Part shown: in pieces, positions 11,231 to 24,889 of the stretch
How positions within the stretch are numbered: position 1 is the stretch's first letter
How the letters are laid out: every line of letters starts with the position of its first letter
Position numbers and translations under genes: made by a program
Assembly: GCA_030035585.1 (NCBI GenBank)
Contig: CM057468.1
Span: 59,454,145 to 59,518,144, forward strand
Reading direction: 5' to 3'
Length of the DNA: 64,000 bases
Origin: Dugong dugon
Taxonomy: Eukaryota; Chordata; Mammalia; Sirenia; Dugongidae
The notes under the pieces: generated by a model
Told to the model about the DNA's origin: nothing
Seen by the model: only the letters and a program-made list of their open reading frames with translations
The model's database searches: none

Positions 11231-12670
11231 CTGTGTTTCATTTGTGTATAGTAAAACACTAGGTTTCAAAGAATGGAAAATTTTGGTGCTCCACAGCAGA
11301 AGGAATTATTCACACATAAGGAATAGGGAACATTGAGCCAATGGCTATGTTGTAAGAATACAGACTGTGCCACATGACTAGGAAAAAGCTCATTCAAATG
11401 CTATAAGGGAACCTTTGATCATTTTTAATTATTTAAATTATAAAATGTACTTTTACTTAAAGTCTTCTCGCCACAACCACAATTAGGCAAAGTTTCTCAA
11501 GCATAGGAGCCAGAAAAAGATAGTGCATGGTGGCCTTCTACTCCCAAGCCCCAGAAACAATTTTGTATTTTCAAAAATCAAGCAGTTAAAAAAAAGACAT
11601 TGGGTGAAAGGAAAATAATTTAAAGAGGCATTTATAGTATAAAAGATGTTCTATCTTGTTGCAGATTTATTATTCCATTTTTTTCTTTACCTTTTCTTCT
11701 CACTGAGAATCTTATAGCACGTGATTTTATTTCAAATGTGAAAAATAGGACATGGAATCCCAGGCAGACATAAAAAGCATTGTGCAGAGCAATTTATCAT
11801 GCATTCTGTGGCCTTACACATCAACCATAATTTCCCTGGGACCAGGATAATTTTGTTATCAAACTGGTCCAGTGCCTCTACACAAGATCCTCCTCTTTGT
11901 CTAGGAATAATAGCATAATTGAAATAGACATCACTCAAATCCAAAGGGTCATTCAATTCTAGTCCAATAAAAACCATTGTCAATTCTCAGAAGTTATCGA
12001 CATTAGGATCTAGTGATAAAAATTCTCATTTTCACTCTTCAGGCCACTATTCTTCAAAAATCCCTAGATATAATTCTAAACTACCCGAGCAATTTTCAGC
12101 ACCTACTGTGTAAGCATGTAGAGGATTTACTGACAAACGTATGCTGTACATGTATATTTTTTAAGGAGTACTCTGGTAAAAATACCCTGAATGTTTGAGT
12201 ATAAGCTCCTTTGTCTCTTTCCCTTAACCCAGCCAGACCTCCCTAAGATATATGCCAAAAAGAAGCTCTCATCCCTCTGTGTCCGTGATGAATGATTTGG
12301 GAAAAATCCAAGGAGTAAGGGAGGGATTTAGCCCAGTTTCCTGGATTCTAGCCCTGTATATTTATGAGAAGGTTGTGAGAAGATTTGCAGGGAAAGTGAA
12401 ATATTCCATAGTGTGGCTTTTCATTCAGATCAATGCTTAGGAATAATCATTGCTGTCACCGCTTCAATATTCAAGGAAAAAAAATGACTTTTGTAACCCA
12501 CATAGTGCAAAAAGAGGAAAAATATGCCATAAAGTAAAAACTCTGAGCTCTGTAGTTTGATACTTTTTTCAATTCCTTATTTTATCACCGCATAATTTAC
12601 CTAAAAACTTTACTTGTTTTTAAATTCCCTTAAATTTATTTTCTTCTTTTTCTGTTCTCTCTTCTCCAGC
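11231..12670. other. Unassigned intergenic sequence
   Basis: No repeat or gene recognised. Open frames up to 83 codons (11732-11983, minus) have no recognisable domain. Confidence 0.5.
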
Positions 12671-12676
12671 CTTTTG

Positions 12677-12678
12677 TG

Positions 12679-12721
<43 letters not shown>
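12677..12721 (+). repeat. (GT)n microsatellite
   Basis: About 20 uninterrupted GT units after a short 'gtgcatgt' lead-in. Potentially polymorphic. An open frame through it yields a Cys-Val run and is not a gene. Confidence 0.97.
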
Positions 12722-12734
12722 TAATAATTGTTAA

Positions 12735-12945
12735 TACTCACATTACCTCAGACATTCCTTACAATGATCCCCAAGAGTCCATGTCATTAACTTGCACTTT
12801 GGTAAATGAGCAAACCAAGGCTCAGAAAGATTCAAGAATGTTTATAGACAAAGAAAATGAGGGGTAGACCCAAATTCAAACTCAGATACCTACTCCAGCT
12901 TCAAAGCCTTGTGGTTAATCACTGTGTCTTCCTGTCCCTACAAGT
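12735..12945 (-). mobile_element. MIR SINE relic
   Basis: Reverse-complement MIR order: 'ttaatactcacattacctcagacattccttacaatgatccccaagagtcc', then 'ggtaaatgagcaaaccaaggctcagaaagattcaagaatg', then 'acccaaattcaaactcag' and 'ccttgtggttaatcactgtg', matching the tRNA-like head. It lies just 3' of the GT microsatellite. Confidence 0.85.
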
Positions 12946-13239
12946 AGAGAAAGACCTCGGCCATTTGCTCACTGGTACGTTATAGGTCTGTGAGCAAGCA
13001 TTCCACATACCAGGCTCAGCTCACATTCCTTGGGCAAAACATTTTTCTGTGTTGGATTTAAACCTTTCGAGGGAAGGGAGTGAGGGAAGAGCCCTTCTGG
13101 GTAAGGAAATCATTTACTTCTACATTAAATAAGCATGAGGAAGCTGATTTAAACAAAATAGCAAGCAAAACATCAAACCCTCTGTTTAAATTAAACAGAT
13201 ATATTTGATGCTTCTTTTTATTTTTCATTTCTACTTTCA

Positions 13240-14345
13240 GTATTCAGGAGCAATCCAAAAGAAGTCCACATGCCTAATTTTTTGGTAACATTTAATTATG
13301 GAAATTTCCAGAGATACAGAAAATCTGAAAGGCTGACACAGTGAACATGCATATATTCACTACCTAGATTCTATAATTATGCTAGCTTTACTTTTCATCT
13401 ACCTATCAGTCTGTTCTAGATTTCTGATGTATTTCAGAATAAGTTGTAGATGCCAGTACTCTTCACCCCTACACACTCAGACTATCATCAACTAGATTCA
13501 ATGTTTATTGGCGTTTTTAAAAGTAAATTTTACATAAGGCGAAATGCACAAGTCTTGTATACCATTTGATTGCTTTTGACAAATACATACATCAGAGTAA
13601 CTAAAACCTCTTTCAAGGTATAGAATATTACCGTGCTAAATCCTCCTTAATCCTTCTACCCCTGCAAGAGACATCAGTTTTTCATTGTAGATCAGTTTTG
13701 CCCATTTTAAAACTTCACTGTCATTCAAGGGAATCACATAGTATGCAGCATAATGTTTTTGAGATTTATCCCTGTTGTGTACTGGTTACTTGTTCCTTTT
13801 TATTTCTGCTTACTGTCCCATTGTATGAACGTATCACAGTTTATTTATCCATTCTCCTGTTGAGGACAACTTGGGCCAGTTTTCAGCTAATGAATGTCGC
13901 AATAAAGCTGCTATAAATATTCTGATGCAAGTCTTTTTGGTGTACATGTATTTTCATTTCATTTGGATAAATACCTAGAATGGAATTGCTGTACCATAAG
14001 GTAGGTGTTGTTTAGTTTTATAAAAGAATTACCGTACCTTTTTTCCAATGTCATTGTACCATTTTGCACTTTCATCAACAATGTATGAACATTCCGGTGG
14101 CTCACAAGTTCATGTAACATTTGGTACTTTCTGCCTTTTAATTGTAGCATTCCTGGTGAGTGTGCAGTAGTACTTCATCGTGGTCTTACTTTGCATTTCC
14201 TGATGACTAATGGCAGTGTGCATATTTTAATGTGCTTATTGGCCATTTTAATATATTCTTCTGTAAACTATTTGTTCAAGCCTTTTGTCTATTTTAAGAA
14301 ATTGAATTATTTTTCTTTTTCCTTGCCTGATTTTGAAAACCGAGA
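13240..14345 (-). mobile_element. Ancient L1 (L1M type), 3' UTR and ORF2 C-terminus
   Basis: On the plus strand, the reverse complement of an old L1 runs from its 3' UTR ('attatggaaatttccagagatacag') into the ORF2 end: 'tttatttatccattctcctgttgaggacaacttggg', 'gctgctataaatattctgatgcaagtctttttg', 'ttgcatttcctgatgactaatggcagtgtgcatattttaatgtgcttattggccatt'. ORF2 is heavily degraded. The order and spacing match mammalian L1ME/L1MC-age copies. Confidence 0.85.
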
Positions 14346-16150
14346 AGTATTGAATGCAAGTAAAATCACTGTGTTATGTAATTAGTTGTCTGAAAAATGC
14401 AGCCATATAAAACCATCCGAATTGTACTGCTGATTATAAATAGAACAGGTCAAAGTACCATTAACTGTGACCTATGATTGTAAAGAAGGAATAAATATAT
14501 TATTTTTATTGCAGTTATTTGTGGGCTGATATGGGCCTATTCTATTTGCAGCAGAACATGTCAGGGCAAATTAGCCTGAGATATGTCAGACTATCTTTAA
14601 TTGTCAGGTTAACTGTTGAAAATCTTAAGATGACTGTCTGATTTGGTCAATGTTTCTCTGAACCTGTCCTTCAAGCCTGCCACTCTTTCTCCAACATTAA
14701 TTATATCCTTGGAACACTAAACTGCCAAGTGAATCATTACCCTCCACATTATTTAATAATTCTATACTATCTACAGCCAATTGCTAACCTTAACAATGGA
14801 GGATCAACTTTAGAAGGACCAGAGGGTGATAAATGCATTCCCCTTTATATCATAAAGTCGGAAAATCAAGACCATATCCATGAACTCAGCCAGAAGGGCA
14901 GAGAACCCCTTTGTCTCCTTATTATTCACCCATTATGCTGGTCTAAGTACCATTAGTGGTCAAGGGGTGACAGAAGCAATACATTATGCTTTTGTTGTAA
15001 AACGTTATCTAAAGGCAGAAAATAGACCTATAGGACAGATAGAATTCTACGCTGAGCCCTGGGATTTACAATAAAATTCTATAACCAAATAAAAAATATC
15101 TGTGACTACATTTATGTGAAGCAATGGTGCCATTCTTTGACTAGTTTAGGTAATCACAGGTGCACATTCTTAGTCATACTAGAGATATATCCCAGTAGAC
15201 ATTTTGGGATCTGTTTTGAATTTAAAGTGGAAGTTCCAAGACAGGTTTGGCAATTCTTTTTAATTTCTCGTTTTTCAGAGGAAAATAGATTGTGGAAAAA
15301 CACTTGAAAATATAGATTGTGGTTCAAAAATAGTGTACTATATGCTTATATACAAAAATATATTCTTTTGGCTTTGATACATTGCTTTGATTCTTAGAAG
15401 GGAAACATTTAAGTAAATGAATTCCACAAATGTGAAACAGGAAACTCAGTAATGCACACACATACAGACAAAGCAGGGACTGAAAATCATAGGGGCCAAA
15501 ATTCAAACAATACTGCATAAGTTACAACATGATATAGTAGTTGCAAGAGTAGTTATGAATATGCAGATTGATAATTTGAGAAAGATAGCTGCCAGAACTT
15601 CAAACATTTAAAAATTCAAGCGCTTTGATCACAGTTGGGAAATGGTAATTATTTTTTTCTTTTCTCATCACCTCAGTGAATACCCTTGCCTCTCTAACTT
15701 TGTAAATTTCCTACTATCACTTGAGGCAGGAGACAAACCTGCACTGTCGAAATCTTTTTTTTTTTCCCTTCACCTGTTCAGGGTGAGGAAGAAAAGAAGG
15801 ATTTGGAGTATTCCTATATCCCTCAGAAAGAGGCCAACACATATAATATTGTAAAGATTTGTCAGAAATATATGATAATGGAGGGAAAATTCAATACTCC
15901 TCATGAGAAACCAGTCACTTAGCCTTTCTCCTTGCTTATAGTCCCTCTCCTTTCCCTCTGGCCTATTGGGCATGAGTGTATCAAAGAGAACTTCCAGCTT
16001 ACCTCTCTTTTTGAGCCTGACTAGACCTAATCTGTCTTAAGTCTGATGTACATGTAGTAGTGTCTGGGAATGACTGCAGCAACCTGGGTGATGTGACTAT
16101 CTTCACCAGGAAGCCAACAGTTTAGGTAGCCTCTTGCTTGAGCTGAGAGT
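14346..16150. other. Unassigned intergenic sequence
   Basis: No repeat family recognised. 14700-15075 is comparatively GC-balanced and unique-looking, with two overlapping frames of 75 and 64 codons that show no known motif. There is a T tract at about 15751-15765. Confidence 0.5.
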
Positions 16151-16461
16151 CGCACTGTCCAATACAGTAGCCACTAGCCACATGTTGCTATTGAGATTTG
16201 AACTGTGGCAGGTCTGAAGAGAGATGTGCTGTAGATTGCTATTTAGAAGATTTCATGAAAAATATAAAATATTTCATTAATCGTAATTCATTAATATAAA
16301 AATATGGACTTTACATACCAAGGATAATATTTTAGATATGTAGAGTTAAATAAAACAGATCATTAAAATTAATGTCACCTATTTTCACATTTTTTAGTGG
16401 AGGCTACTAAAATTTGTTTAAAATTACATATGTAGCTTATATTGTTATTGGACAGTACTGC
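16151..16461. mobile_element. Nonautonomous DNA transposon with terminal inverted repeats
   Basis: About 311 bp bounded by inverted ends: 'actgtccaata' at 16154-16164 and its complement 'tattggacagt' at 16446-16456. The inner blocks 'gtagccactagccacatgttgctattgag', 'attaat..taatataaaaatatggac' and 'agtggaggctactaaaa' fit the widespread mammalian MITEs of the hAT-Charlie/MER group that begin with CTGTCCAATA. No transposase. No clear 8-bp target duplication remains. Confidence 0.75.
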
Positions 16462-17590
16462 CTTGCTCCTTTCTCTTTTCATCTAATCCATCAAACTCAG
16501 ATCTCCCCAGTTGTTATCTTTTTATTAGAAGAATCCTTAAAACTGACACTCAGAATTCAGGGCTTGGAGGCAACCCTCTATACTGAGTACATATATCAAA
16601 GAGAATATCTTACCTAACCCCTTTAGTCTATTGACTCTTGAAGTCCCCCTTTAAGGAAAAGTGGAATATGCTAAAATAAAAATGTTTTACCCTTGTGGTG
16701 TTTACTGTGGTACAAGTTAGAGTTGAAATTTTAGTGACCAAACATCTCGTGTAGACAAATAGTGTGCTGTGAAGGAGGCATAGCCCTGGCTTAGCCACTG
16801 TTCTCTAAAGCAGAACTTTCCAACCAGCATGCCTCAGGAATAGTTTGTGGATTTACAGCAGGATATTCTCTCAGCCCTGGAGGGGCCAGGTGGGGTCTGG
16901 GGTGGCTGTTATCCTGGTTACTATCTTCTAGCTATGAGCAACAGTCAGGTGCTCCATGGATAATGGCTCAAAAGCACATAGGTCTGAGGGAAGGCCCCGA
17001 TACCCCTGTAGCCAACTGGTAATCTGGGCAGTCTTGCTCCATAACTGAGGAAGTCTATACATGGTCATGTGTTCAGGATTTGTGCTCAGATTGTGCTAGT
17101 AGCAGAGCCCTAGCAGATTATGGAGAAATTCAGGTTCCAGATATCCAAGGACTGTGACATATGGCCTATGGGGGCAGGGAAGCTTTGCAAGGATTCCTAG
17201 TAGACTCGTCTGTGAGTAACATCCTCAATCTCTGTCTTCACATCTATGGGATATCCATGTCTATTTTTGACATTTGGGCACTCCTAGTGACATCTAAGCT
17301 TGTCGCACATTGACTGCTCTAACAATGCACACACATTCTGAATTCTAGTTTGGAATATATGAAAAGATCAATTGGAATAGAAATTATTTTTCCCTCAGAA
17401 ATTCCATCACTGCATTTGCCAGTGAAAGACAAGGATGAGCTCTTCAAGCTTAAAACCTGGTATAAGTGGTTTGCACAAGAAAGACAACTCAAGATCCTCA
17501 ATGGAAATTTGAGAAGATTTTATATGGAAGTATGCTATAAATATGGCAATTAATATTTTCCTCAATGCTTTGTATCTTTTTAATTATATA
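16462..17590. other. Unassigned intergenic sequence
   Basis: The GC-richer part at 16800-17220 ('ccagcatgcctcaggaatagtttgtgg' onward) may be a further DNA-transposon relic, but I cannot name it. No gene supported. Confidence 0.45.
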
Positions 17591-17801
17591 TTTTTGTTGT
17601 CAGCTGCCTTCAAGTCTGTCACCAACTCATGGTGACCCCATATGTTACAGAGTAAAACTGATCCATTATGTTTTCATGGCTGTAATTCTTATGGAAGCGG
17701 TTTACCAGGGCTTTTCTTCCAGGCAGCCTCTGGGTGAGTTTAAACCACCAACCTTTGGGTTAACAGCAGGTTGCAAACTGCTTGCATCATCCAGGGTCCT
17801 C
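17591..17801 (-). mobile_element. AfroSINE, longer-middle variant
   Basis: Minus-strand copy: 'gtcaccaactcatggtgaccccatatgttacagagtaaaact' then 'ccagggcttttcttccaggcagcctctgggtgagtttaaaccaccaacctttgggtta' and 'catccagggtcctc'. Flanking repeats near 17577-17590 and 17799-17812 agree at about 11 of 14 positions. A 140-codon frame at 17565-17987 overlaps it and is a by-product. Confidence 0.88.
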
Positions 17802-18980
17802 TTTAATCATGTAATGTTATATAATTATAAAATACTATATAATGTCAAGAAAATGCACTGTTTTTTTCACAAAACTTTTTTTAGATGCCCCAATGTGTCA
17901 CCTCCCGTAAGCCATGCAAATGTCATCATTCTCTCTGTATCCTATGACAGGAAAAGCCTGGGGAAACTTTGCTGCAAGCTGCATTAGTTACTTGCCTTCC
18001 TTTTATAGGTATCAGCTACTGATAACTTATGGGCTAATGTTTATCTCATTCCCTTTTCTGATGAATATGAAAGCTTCCTCCTATCATGGGAAATTATAAT
18101 AACAACAAAGGAGTTGGTAAGTACTGACTCTGCACTGTATAACAAACCATATGTGGCTCACAAAATAGTTATATATCAACAGCAGTTCTCAGTTATGTAC
18201 AAGCACAACTATATGATATTATCTACCAACTGCTCCTTCCAGGTCCCTGGAACTAGAAGTGGCTGCAAGAGTCATATTTTGTATTTTTCTGTCTCAAATC
18301 GTCCTTCAACAGTCTCTGATTTGTCTTGTCTGCTCCTCTGCTCCATGTTCCTGTATTTTCTCTTTAATCTGGCACTGATTACAGAAAGTCTCCAGGCACT
18401 CTTTTCAAATGCTTTAAAAGAAGCTTAAAATATGTAGACTTTCTTAATTTATATAAATACAGAGTCCATGAATGCATGCTATTTGTAAAAATAATAAGCA
18501 AACAAAATATGTAGAAAATAACTCAGAGTCCTCCTTTCCAAAATCCTCCCCAATCTCATACTTGTCTCCTCCTCCTGCTCTCACTCTCCCTCCCTCTCTG
18601 TCTATGATAATGCATAGACCTTCACCTCTGATGCTTAAATTTTATCAACTGCTGTTTATTGACCCCTCCTTGTGCCACAAAGATTTGAAGTAACTTCAAA
18701 AATAAACATTAATGAAAGACTTCATGATCTTCCTTCACTGAATACTACACTTAGCTTATTAAATAAAGAGAAATTTTATACTTCATCAATTTTATGGAAT
18801 ACTGGTGGAAGAAATGAACTTTCTGCTTGGATGGTTGAGCATAGAATGTCATCCATTGAATCACTTTAATCAGAAGCTTGGACCATTGTATCATCAAAAT
18901 TGGAGAGCTGACAGGCTTTGTGAATATGTCTGGGGACGTAATGAGTATGAATCAGATTACCTTCATTTCTCTCCATCTTC
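17802..18980. other. Unassigned intergenic sequence
   Basis: No repeat or exon recognised. A pyrimidine-rich patch at about 18550-18605. The 184-codon frame at 18805-19359 starts here and runs into the L2 that follows. Confidence 0.5.
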
Positions 18981-19555
18981 ACTGTTGCCCCCCACCCCAG
19001 TTCAAATTGTTACCATCTCTCACCTGAAATCTTCAGTTCTTTGCCATCTATCACCTGCTCTCCACGGAATAGCCAGTTATAGATACCCTACTTCTCTTCT
19101 CTTTATTGTGACCTACGTTCTTACATTATCTTCTCTCATCACCTTCTATTCTTGTCCCTTTTCACTATGGTCCAGCCACATTGTGCTTCTTGCTCTTCCT
19201 CACCCAATCTTAGGTCTTCACAGACTTAGGTCCTTTGTGCTTGCTGTTTTTCTTTTTCCCCCTATCTTTTGGATCATCTCCCTGATCTTCACCAGGCTAG
19301 CTTTTTCATATTGGTCACATCCTGGTTCAGGTATCACTTCATCTGAGAGCCTTCCCTGACCATCATACTCCAAATAGAACAATACAAATTCTCTCAGCCT
19401 TCTGAGTGTATTCTTATAGCAGTTATCCCAGTATGTATGTATGTATTTTATACGCATGCATTTGTTTACATATGTTTTCCCATACAGATAGAGGCATTAT
19501 CTCTCTTAAATCTCCACTGTATTTATTGCATTAGAGCAATGAGTAACACTTATTG
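18981..19555 (+). mobile_element. L2 LINE 3' region
   Basis: The sequence order matches the L2 3' end: 'tggtccagccacattgtgcttcttgctcttcct', 'ttaggtcctttgtgcttgctg', 'ggttcaggtatcacttcatctgagagccttccctgacca', then a terminal AT-rich stretch with 'ccactgtatttattgcattagagcaatg'. Ends eroded. The pyrimidine bias of L2 explains the long open frame across it. Confidence 0.8.
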
Positions 19556-20340
19556 ATGAACAATTCTTATGAAGGAAAAGGGAATTATTCTTCCAAAAAA
19601 ATTAGAGGATTACATAAGAACCTAGATCAAAGAACTAACCATTAAATGATTTTCAATTTCAAGTATTTCAGTTATTATCAAGCATAAAGGACCCCAGAAT
19701 AACTGAAAATCTTTCTTTGTCTCCTATGTACCCAATTTGCTGCTTCCCCTTTTTTACTTCCCAGGCACCGGGGACTATTTTTATTTCAGGACGAAATCTC
19801 ACTTGGCAACACTCCAACCAAATCTTTACAAATTTTAATATGTCTCAAAATCCGAAGTCTTCGCCTTTCCCCACACAGTTATTCTTTACCTGGAGTAAAA
19901 TATCCATTCAGTCAGTACCTATGTTCTTCAGGAATGGACAAGGGGAAAATAATCTGACTACAGTGATATGCAAATGACCGGCAGACTTAACCCTTCCGTG
20001 GGTATTTTTGATTTTTCAAGAGGAAGGTACTGATCCAGACATTTTCCCTAATATTTGAAAAGGTATTTTTGAGTACCCTGTACTCCCATACATCTAAGTT
20101 TTGAGTTAGAAGAAAAGGATTTAGCATCTTATATCCAAAAGATTGACAAGCTCTTGTTTAAAGCACACAAGTCTACATTAAACCCCAATGAAAGTACCAT
20201 GCAAGACTTTACTCTGCCTTTTAAAATAGCCATGCATGTCTTACCAAGTATCCCTTTCTATGGATATTATATTGGCAAGTTTGATCTGTAAAAGGCATAC
20301 ACTATATTAAATAATCAGTTGACTAAATGCAACATTGGAC

Positions 20341-20365
20341 GCATATGAACATTTTGTTCATATGC
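20341..20365. repeat. Perfect inverted repeat (10-bp arms, 5-nt loop)
   Basis: Arms GCATATGAAC (20341-20350) and GTTCATATGC (20356-20365) are exact complements around ATTTT. Each arm contains a CATATG E-box-like hexamer. It could be chance, a transposon end or a site for a dimeric factor; nothing around it decides. Confidence 0.7.
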
Positions 20366-23300
20366 ATTATACTTGTGCAACCTTGGTATATTTGTACCAA
20401 AATTCCACTGGCAGAGTTTTGCTTTTGATCTGTGAGCTATTAGAAGCCCTGTTACTACAGATGAAAGGAGTTAGAAAGTTCTATATCATAATGCAGTGTG
20501 ATCAGTAATTCCAGAGCAGGTAATTTGCAATGACTTGCCAAGCCTTTGATTGCAGCGGGTTTATGGCTATTAGCAGTTTCCCCTTTCAAATTTGTATGGT
20601 TCCATACTTCCTTTTTGACCTCTTTTTCATCATTTATGGTCCAATTTGGTGGTGGAAAAACGTAACTGCTTGCCTAGCGCACGGCTGTCATTCAAACCCC
20701 AGTGACTTACTGAGCGCTTTGACATTTGTGATGATGAAAAAAACATTAAGCAGGTGTACAGAACACAAACCAGGTTCCTGAAACAATGCTTTATGGGATT
20801 CACAATGTACCTCTGGGCTATAAACCGATTCAGACTTGATTTTCTTTATCAATCTAATCTCAGTATTCGAGCTCGCATTCAAAGGAGGAGGCACAGTTTT
20901 CACTACAATCTAAGTTAAATAAAAACTCTAACAATGATGTTAATATAAGACCTTGTAGGAACAATTGGAAGAGCAGAGATTGCCTGCCACTAAACTAATA
21001 TGAAAGTAGGGCTCACATGTTTACTTTGAAGTCATGCAATTAAGAGTACTACTTGATACTGAACTATATAAAATTTAAGCCCTATAAAATCTCTTTAGCA
21101 ATGAAAAAGTACAGCTAAATGGCATGATTCAGGTCCTTAGCTGTCTGAATTGTATGTACACCAAGTGAAAGAAACATCATATTATTTCGTAGAGGTTTTT
21201 CTTTGCACATTTAAAGTCAGTCATCTGTTGCACAGGTGTGCAGCACATCTTGGTGTGGGTTAGTCTGCCCTCATGTGCAGTTTGTCTGGGAGATGTGGAA
21301 ACCTGCAAAACTCAACATAGTCCAGGTCCCCAATTAGTGTGTTTGGAGACGCATTCAAAGTTGGTACTGCTGAGCACAGGGAACGAGCGGTCAGTGATTT
21401 CTCAGTTACTAGAATCCAACTCAGTACTGGTTAGACACCTCAGAATCTGTCCTTTTAGACTCAGAATCATTTTAAGTCAACCAAATGGCAAAAATGTCAC
21501 ACAAATTTATAGACTCATACACACCTAATGACAAAATGAAGACTTACTGAGATCATCCATTCCCTGTCATCGTTCCAGTATAACAAGAAAATACCATTGT
21601 TATTGATATTAACAGAGACAGTTTGAATTCTGGGTGTTCAACATATTTAGAAAATCATTTAAAAAAAATTCTAAATCCAGAATAGAAAATTCTGAGTTGT
21701 GTTATAAGCTTATGAGTGTCTTCAATAATCTGTAATAAAAATCAAACACATTTAAATATTATGCAAATATGTTTTATTGCTATGAAAACACCCAGAAGAA
21801 TTATGACAAGCAAACTGGGAAGATATGGTTGCAGACTCATGTTTACTTGTGGATGGTGAAGATTATTCATGTCCAATAAATGCATTTGAAGATCCAAAGG
21901 AGATTAAGAACAACCTATCTATGATAGTGGCACATATACACAAAGCTTTTTGCACGGAAAATTCTGTATGTCCCTTTCACCCACAGTTGAACACCTAGAA
22001 GGCACCACATCAGTTGCATCTTTTAATATAAAGTATACATAGCCATCATTTTCCATGCTTGCCTATTAAAATACAATGATACTGAAAGCATCACCTGTCC
22101 TTACTATCTTGCTATTTTATTGTAACATTTTCATCTTCTTTCTGTACATACCCATTTCATACTCAATACACTGACCATGAACACTTCGAATACACAATCC
22201 TCCCTGCCAAATGTATTAGGCACAGAGCAGTAAGGTGAATGAGCCAAAGACAGGAAGTTCAATTTAAAAACAAGGCAATGGTGATGCTTTATGAGTTTTA
22301 CAGAGATTGCAAGAAATTTTATATCTGCTGTGTCCCTCAGGCTGGTTGTAATTTCAGTGTAGAGTGGAATTGTTCCTGAGAAATTATTGATCTTGACTTT
22401 TACCAGGCCTGCAGTCAAGTAAAGGTAACAAATAATATCATGCTTGAAGTTGGTGAAAAAATATTTGCAGTCATGGTTGTAAGCTGGGGCCAAACTTGGA
22501 AGCACTGAACCCAAACCCAAAAGAAGCCTGACTTTTTCCAGGTTCACATGTTTTTATTTGTTTGGTTTTACTGATGAGCTTTTTAGGTTACTTACCTAGT
22601 ACTTCCGGCTAACCTGTCTTGATATTTTATCAGGTCTTATTTTAAAACACATGCTTGCTTTCAGTACATGTGCTGACAACTACTTAAATGTATCACTCCT
22701 TATTTGTTACAACCTTTGCCTGTGTTTTCATCTTTTCAAAGATTTTGCATGATCCTTTGGTGTAGGTTATTTAGAATAATGAATAAATTGATGAGGTATA
22801 AACTTTCAGGAAAAAATATAAGCATTCCATAATAATGTGCAAATATAAACACACAGAGAAGAACGGGCAGAAACAGGTTACTTACATGCACAAAACTAGT
22901 GCATTGTATTTCTTTTCTTTAAGAGTTCATTCAGCTCTGGCTACAGTTATATATTTGCATTATAGTGTGAGATCTGAATGAATTCCTTCCTAAAGTGGAA
23001 ATACCAAGGAAAATCGTTTCAGTTTATGAAATTACACTTAGCAGGTTTATTTGTTCTCTTTCAACTTGAAACCCACACGTTTTTATTAAGGCAATGGCTC
23101 ATATTTCATATAGCAAGAAATCTTTAGGTCTCTCCCTTTGCTTCCCCCTCAAAATAAAGCTACAAGGCACCTGGATTTAGAAGAACAACATAGATGTATT
23201 GCCCATTAACTGAAAACTAGCAAACACTTCTATAATAAAAGTAAATAGCATGTACTGGAATCGATGAGGAGGCAACATCCCACATTGTTTATTGATTCAT

Positions 23301-24889
23301 AAGGTTAAGATTAAAGTGGGATTCTTGCCTGTGTTTATCAACAGTTTTTTTTTTTTTTTCTTAAGCAGTACGTGAACCTGGAATCCCACAAACCAATCAA
23401 TAAAGTTTAAAAACTTCAGTGAATCTAACCCATAACAGGTCCTTGTTTGGAGAACACGCTCAAGAAACACATGTGCCTTTAAGAGGTCTTGAAAGACTTT
23501 ACACCCATGGACCATTACCATTTCCAAACACACTGCAGCGTTACCAGCCCAACATGTGCTGACTGTATATCACTGTGACCCTCTCACTAAAGCTCTTTTG
23601 ACTGGAGTGCTTTTAATACCCACTTTCTCCGCAGAGCTCAGGAGTGATTTGTTTTACATGCCACATTAATCCTTTCCACATTTTCTGGATGAGGCAACCA
23701 CAATTCCACTTGTGAGGTGTTTCTAAAACACAGTTCTACGAATAAAGCAGCAGGGTCCCAGACTTGACAACTTCCCTCCAGGCAGCTGACAAAGTGGGCT
23801 ATCGTGCCTAGGTTTAACTCTTAAAACTAGCATTTGGGCCCAGCCACTAGGGTGGCCAGCCTTCTAGGCTGGTAGGAGGTCCCATTTATTGAAGGCAATT
23901 TACTCTCAATTAAAACGCTGTAGAAATCTTCATAGAAGTAATGCCTTACTGATACTAATGCATATTAGTAAAAGTTAAACCATTTATAAGCAAAAGAATA
24001 AATGGAAAAGAGCAGGAGAAGCAAAGATACGTAAAACATACCTCAGCAAAACCAAAGAAAGTTTATACATCACACCTTCATGATTGTAGGAAAATAAGAT
24101 TTTTTTTTTAAATGGGCAATTAGTGTTCAAAGCAAAGGTTTTTATTATGTGGTAATTTTACAGTTTCAACTTGAAAGGGAACTTCCCCACCCCCTAAATA
24201 TGTTCCAAGACCAATGAACTTCTGTTGCATACATTTATGAACTTTTCTACATTTTTAATGTTCATTGAATGTAAGTAATGTAGGGTTTCAAAATTTCAGG
24301 TTGTCTACAAGGCTAACTGATTGGACCAATCGATTGTTAAAAAATGTTTTTACATGTCATCACTGAGCTGATTATATTAACCTGTTAGTATTATGCTCTC
24401 AATTTTGTGTGTTAAAATCTAACTGTACAAGTAACTTGTGGCTTAAAATTATGCCTTTAGCCAATCCTAATTTGTTGTTCTTCCCTCATAAATTTTATTT
24501 GCAGCTTCAATAGTCTGAAGAAAGCAATAAATCAGAGTGAGGTGAGTTTTACATAGTTTAGATTGAGTTCCTTATTTTTGCTTGAAATTAAGCCAATGTG
24601 TTCCTTCTAGGGTCATCGTCATGTGGCTAATAGTATGTCTAGAGCAAGCAGTCAGTTGAACCAAGATCTAAGGTGTAGGATATCAGTTACATATGTTCTG
24701 GAGATAAATAATTTACATAAATTATGTGGAGATTGATGTCATGTTTATGAAATATTTAGAGTTCCGTAAATGAAAAATATTCTGTTATTTCTTGTCTCAG
24801 GTTGTGTCTTGCTAAGATAATCAGTGCTATGATTCTAATCATTTTCTGAAGAAGCATCTGGAGGAATGATGTACTGAGGTTTCATTACC

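Noticed and set aside
17565-17987. 140-codon plus-strand frame
   Set aside because: More than half is a minus-strand AfroSINE read backwards; the rest has no motif.
18805-19359. 184-codon plus-strand open frame, the longest in the window
   Set aside because: Its second half lies in an L2 relic whose pyrimidine-rich strand has few stops. The residues show no domain and the frame does not follow L2 coding.
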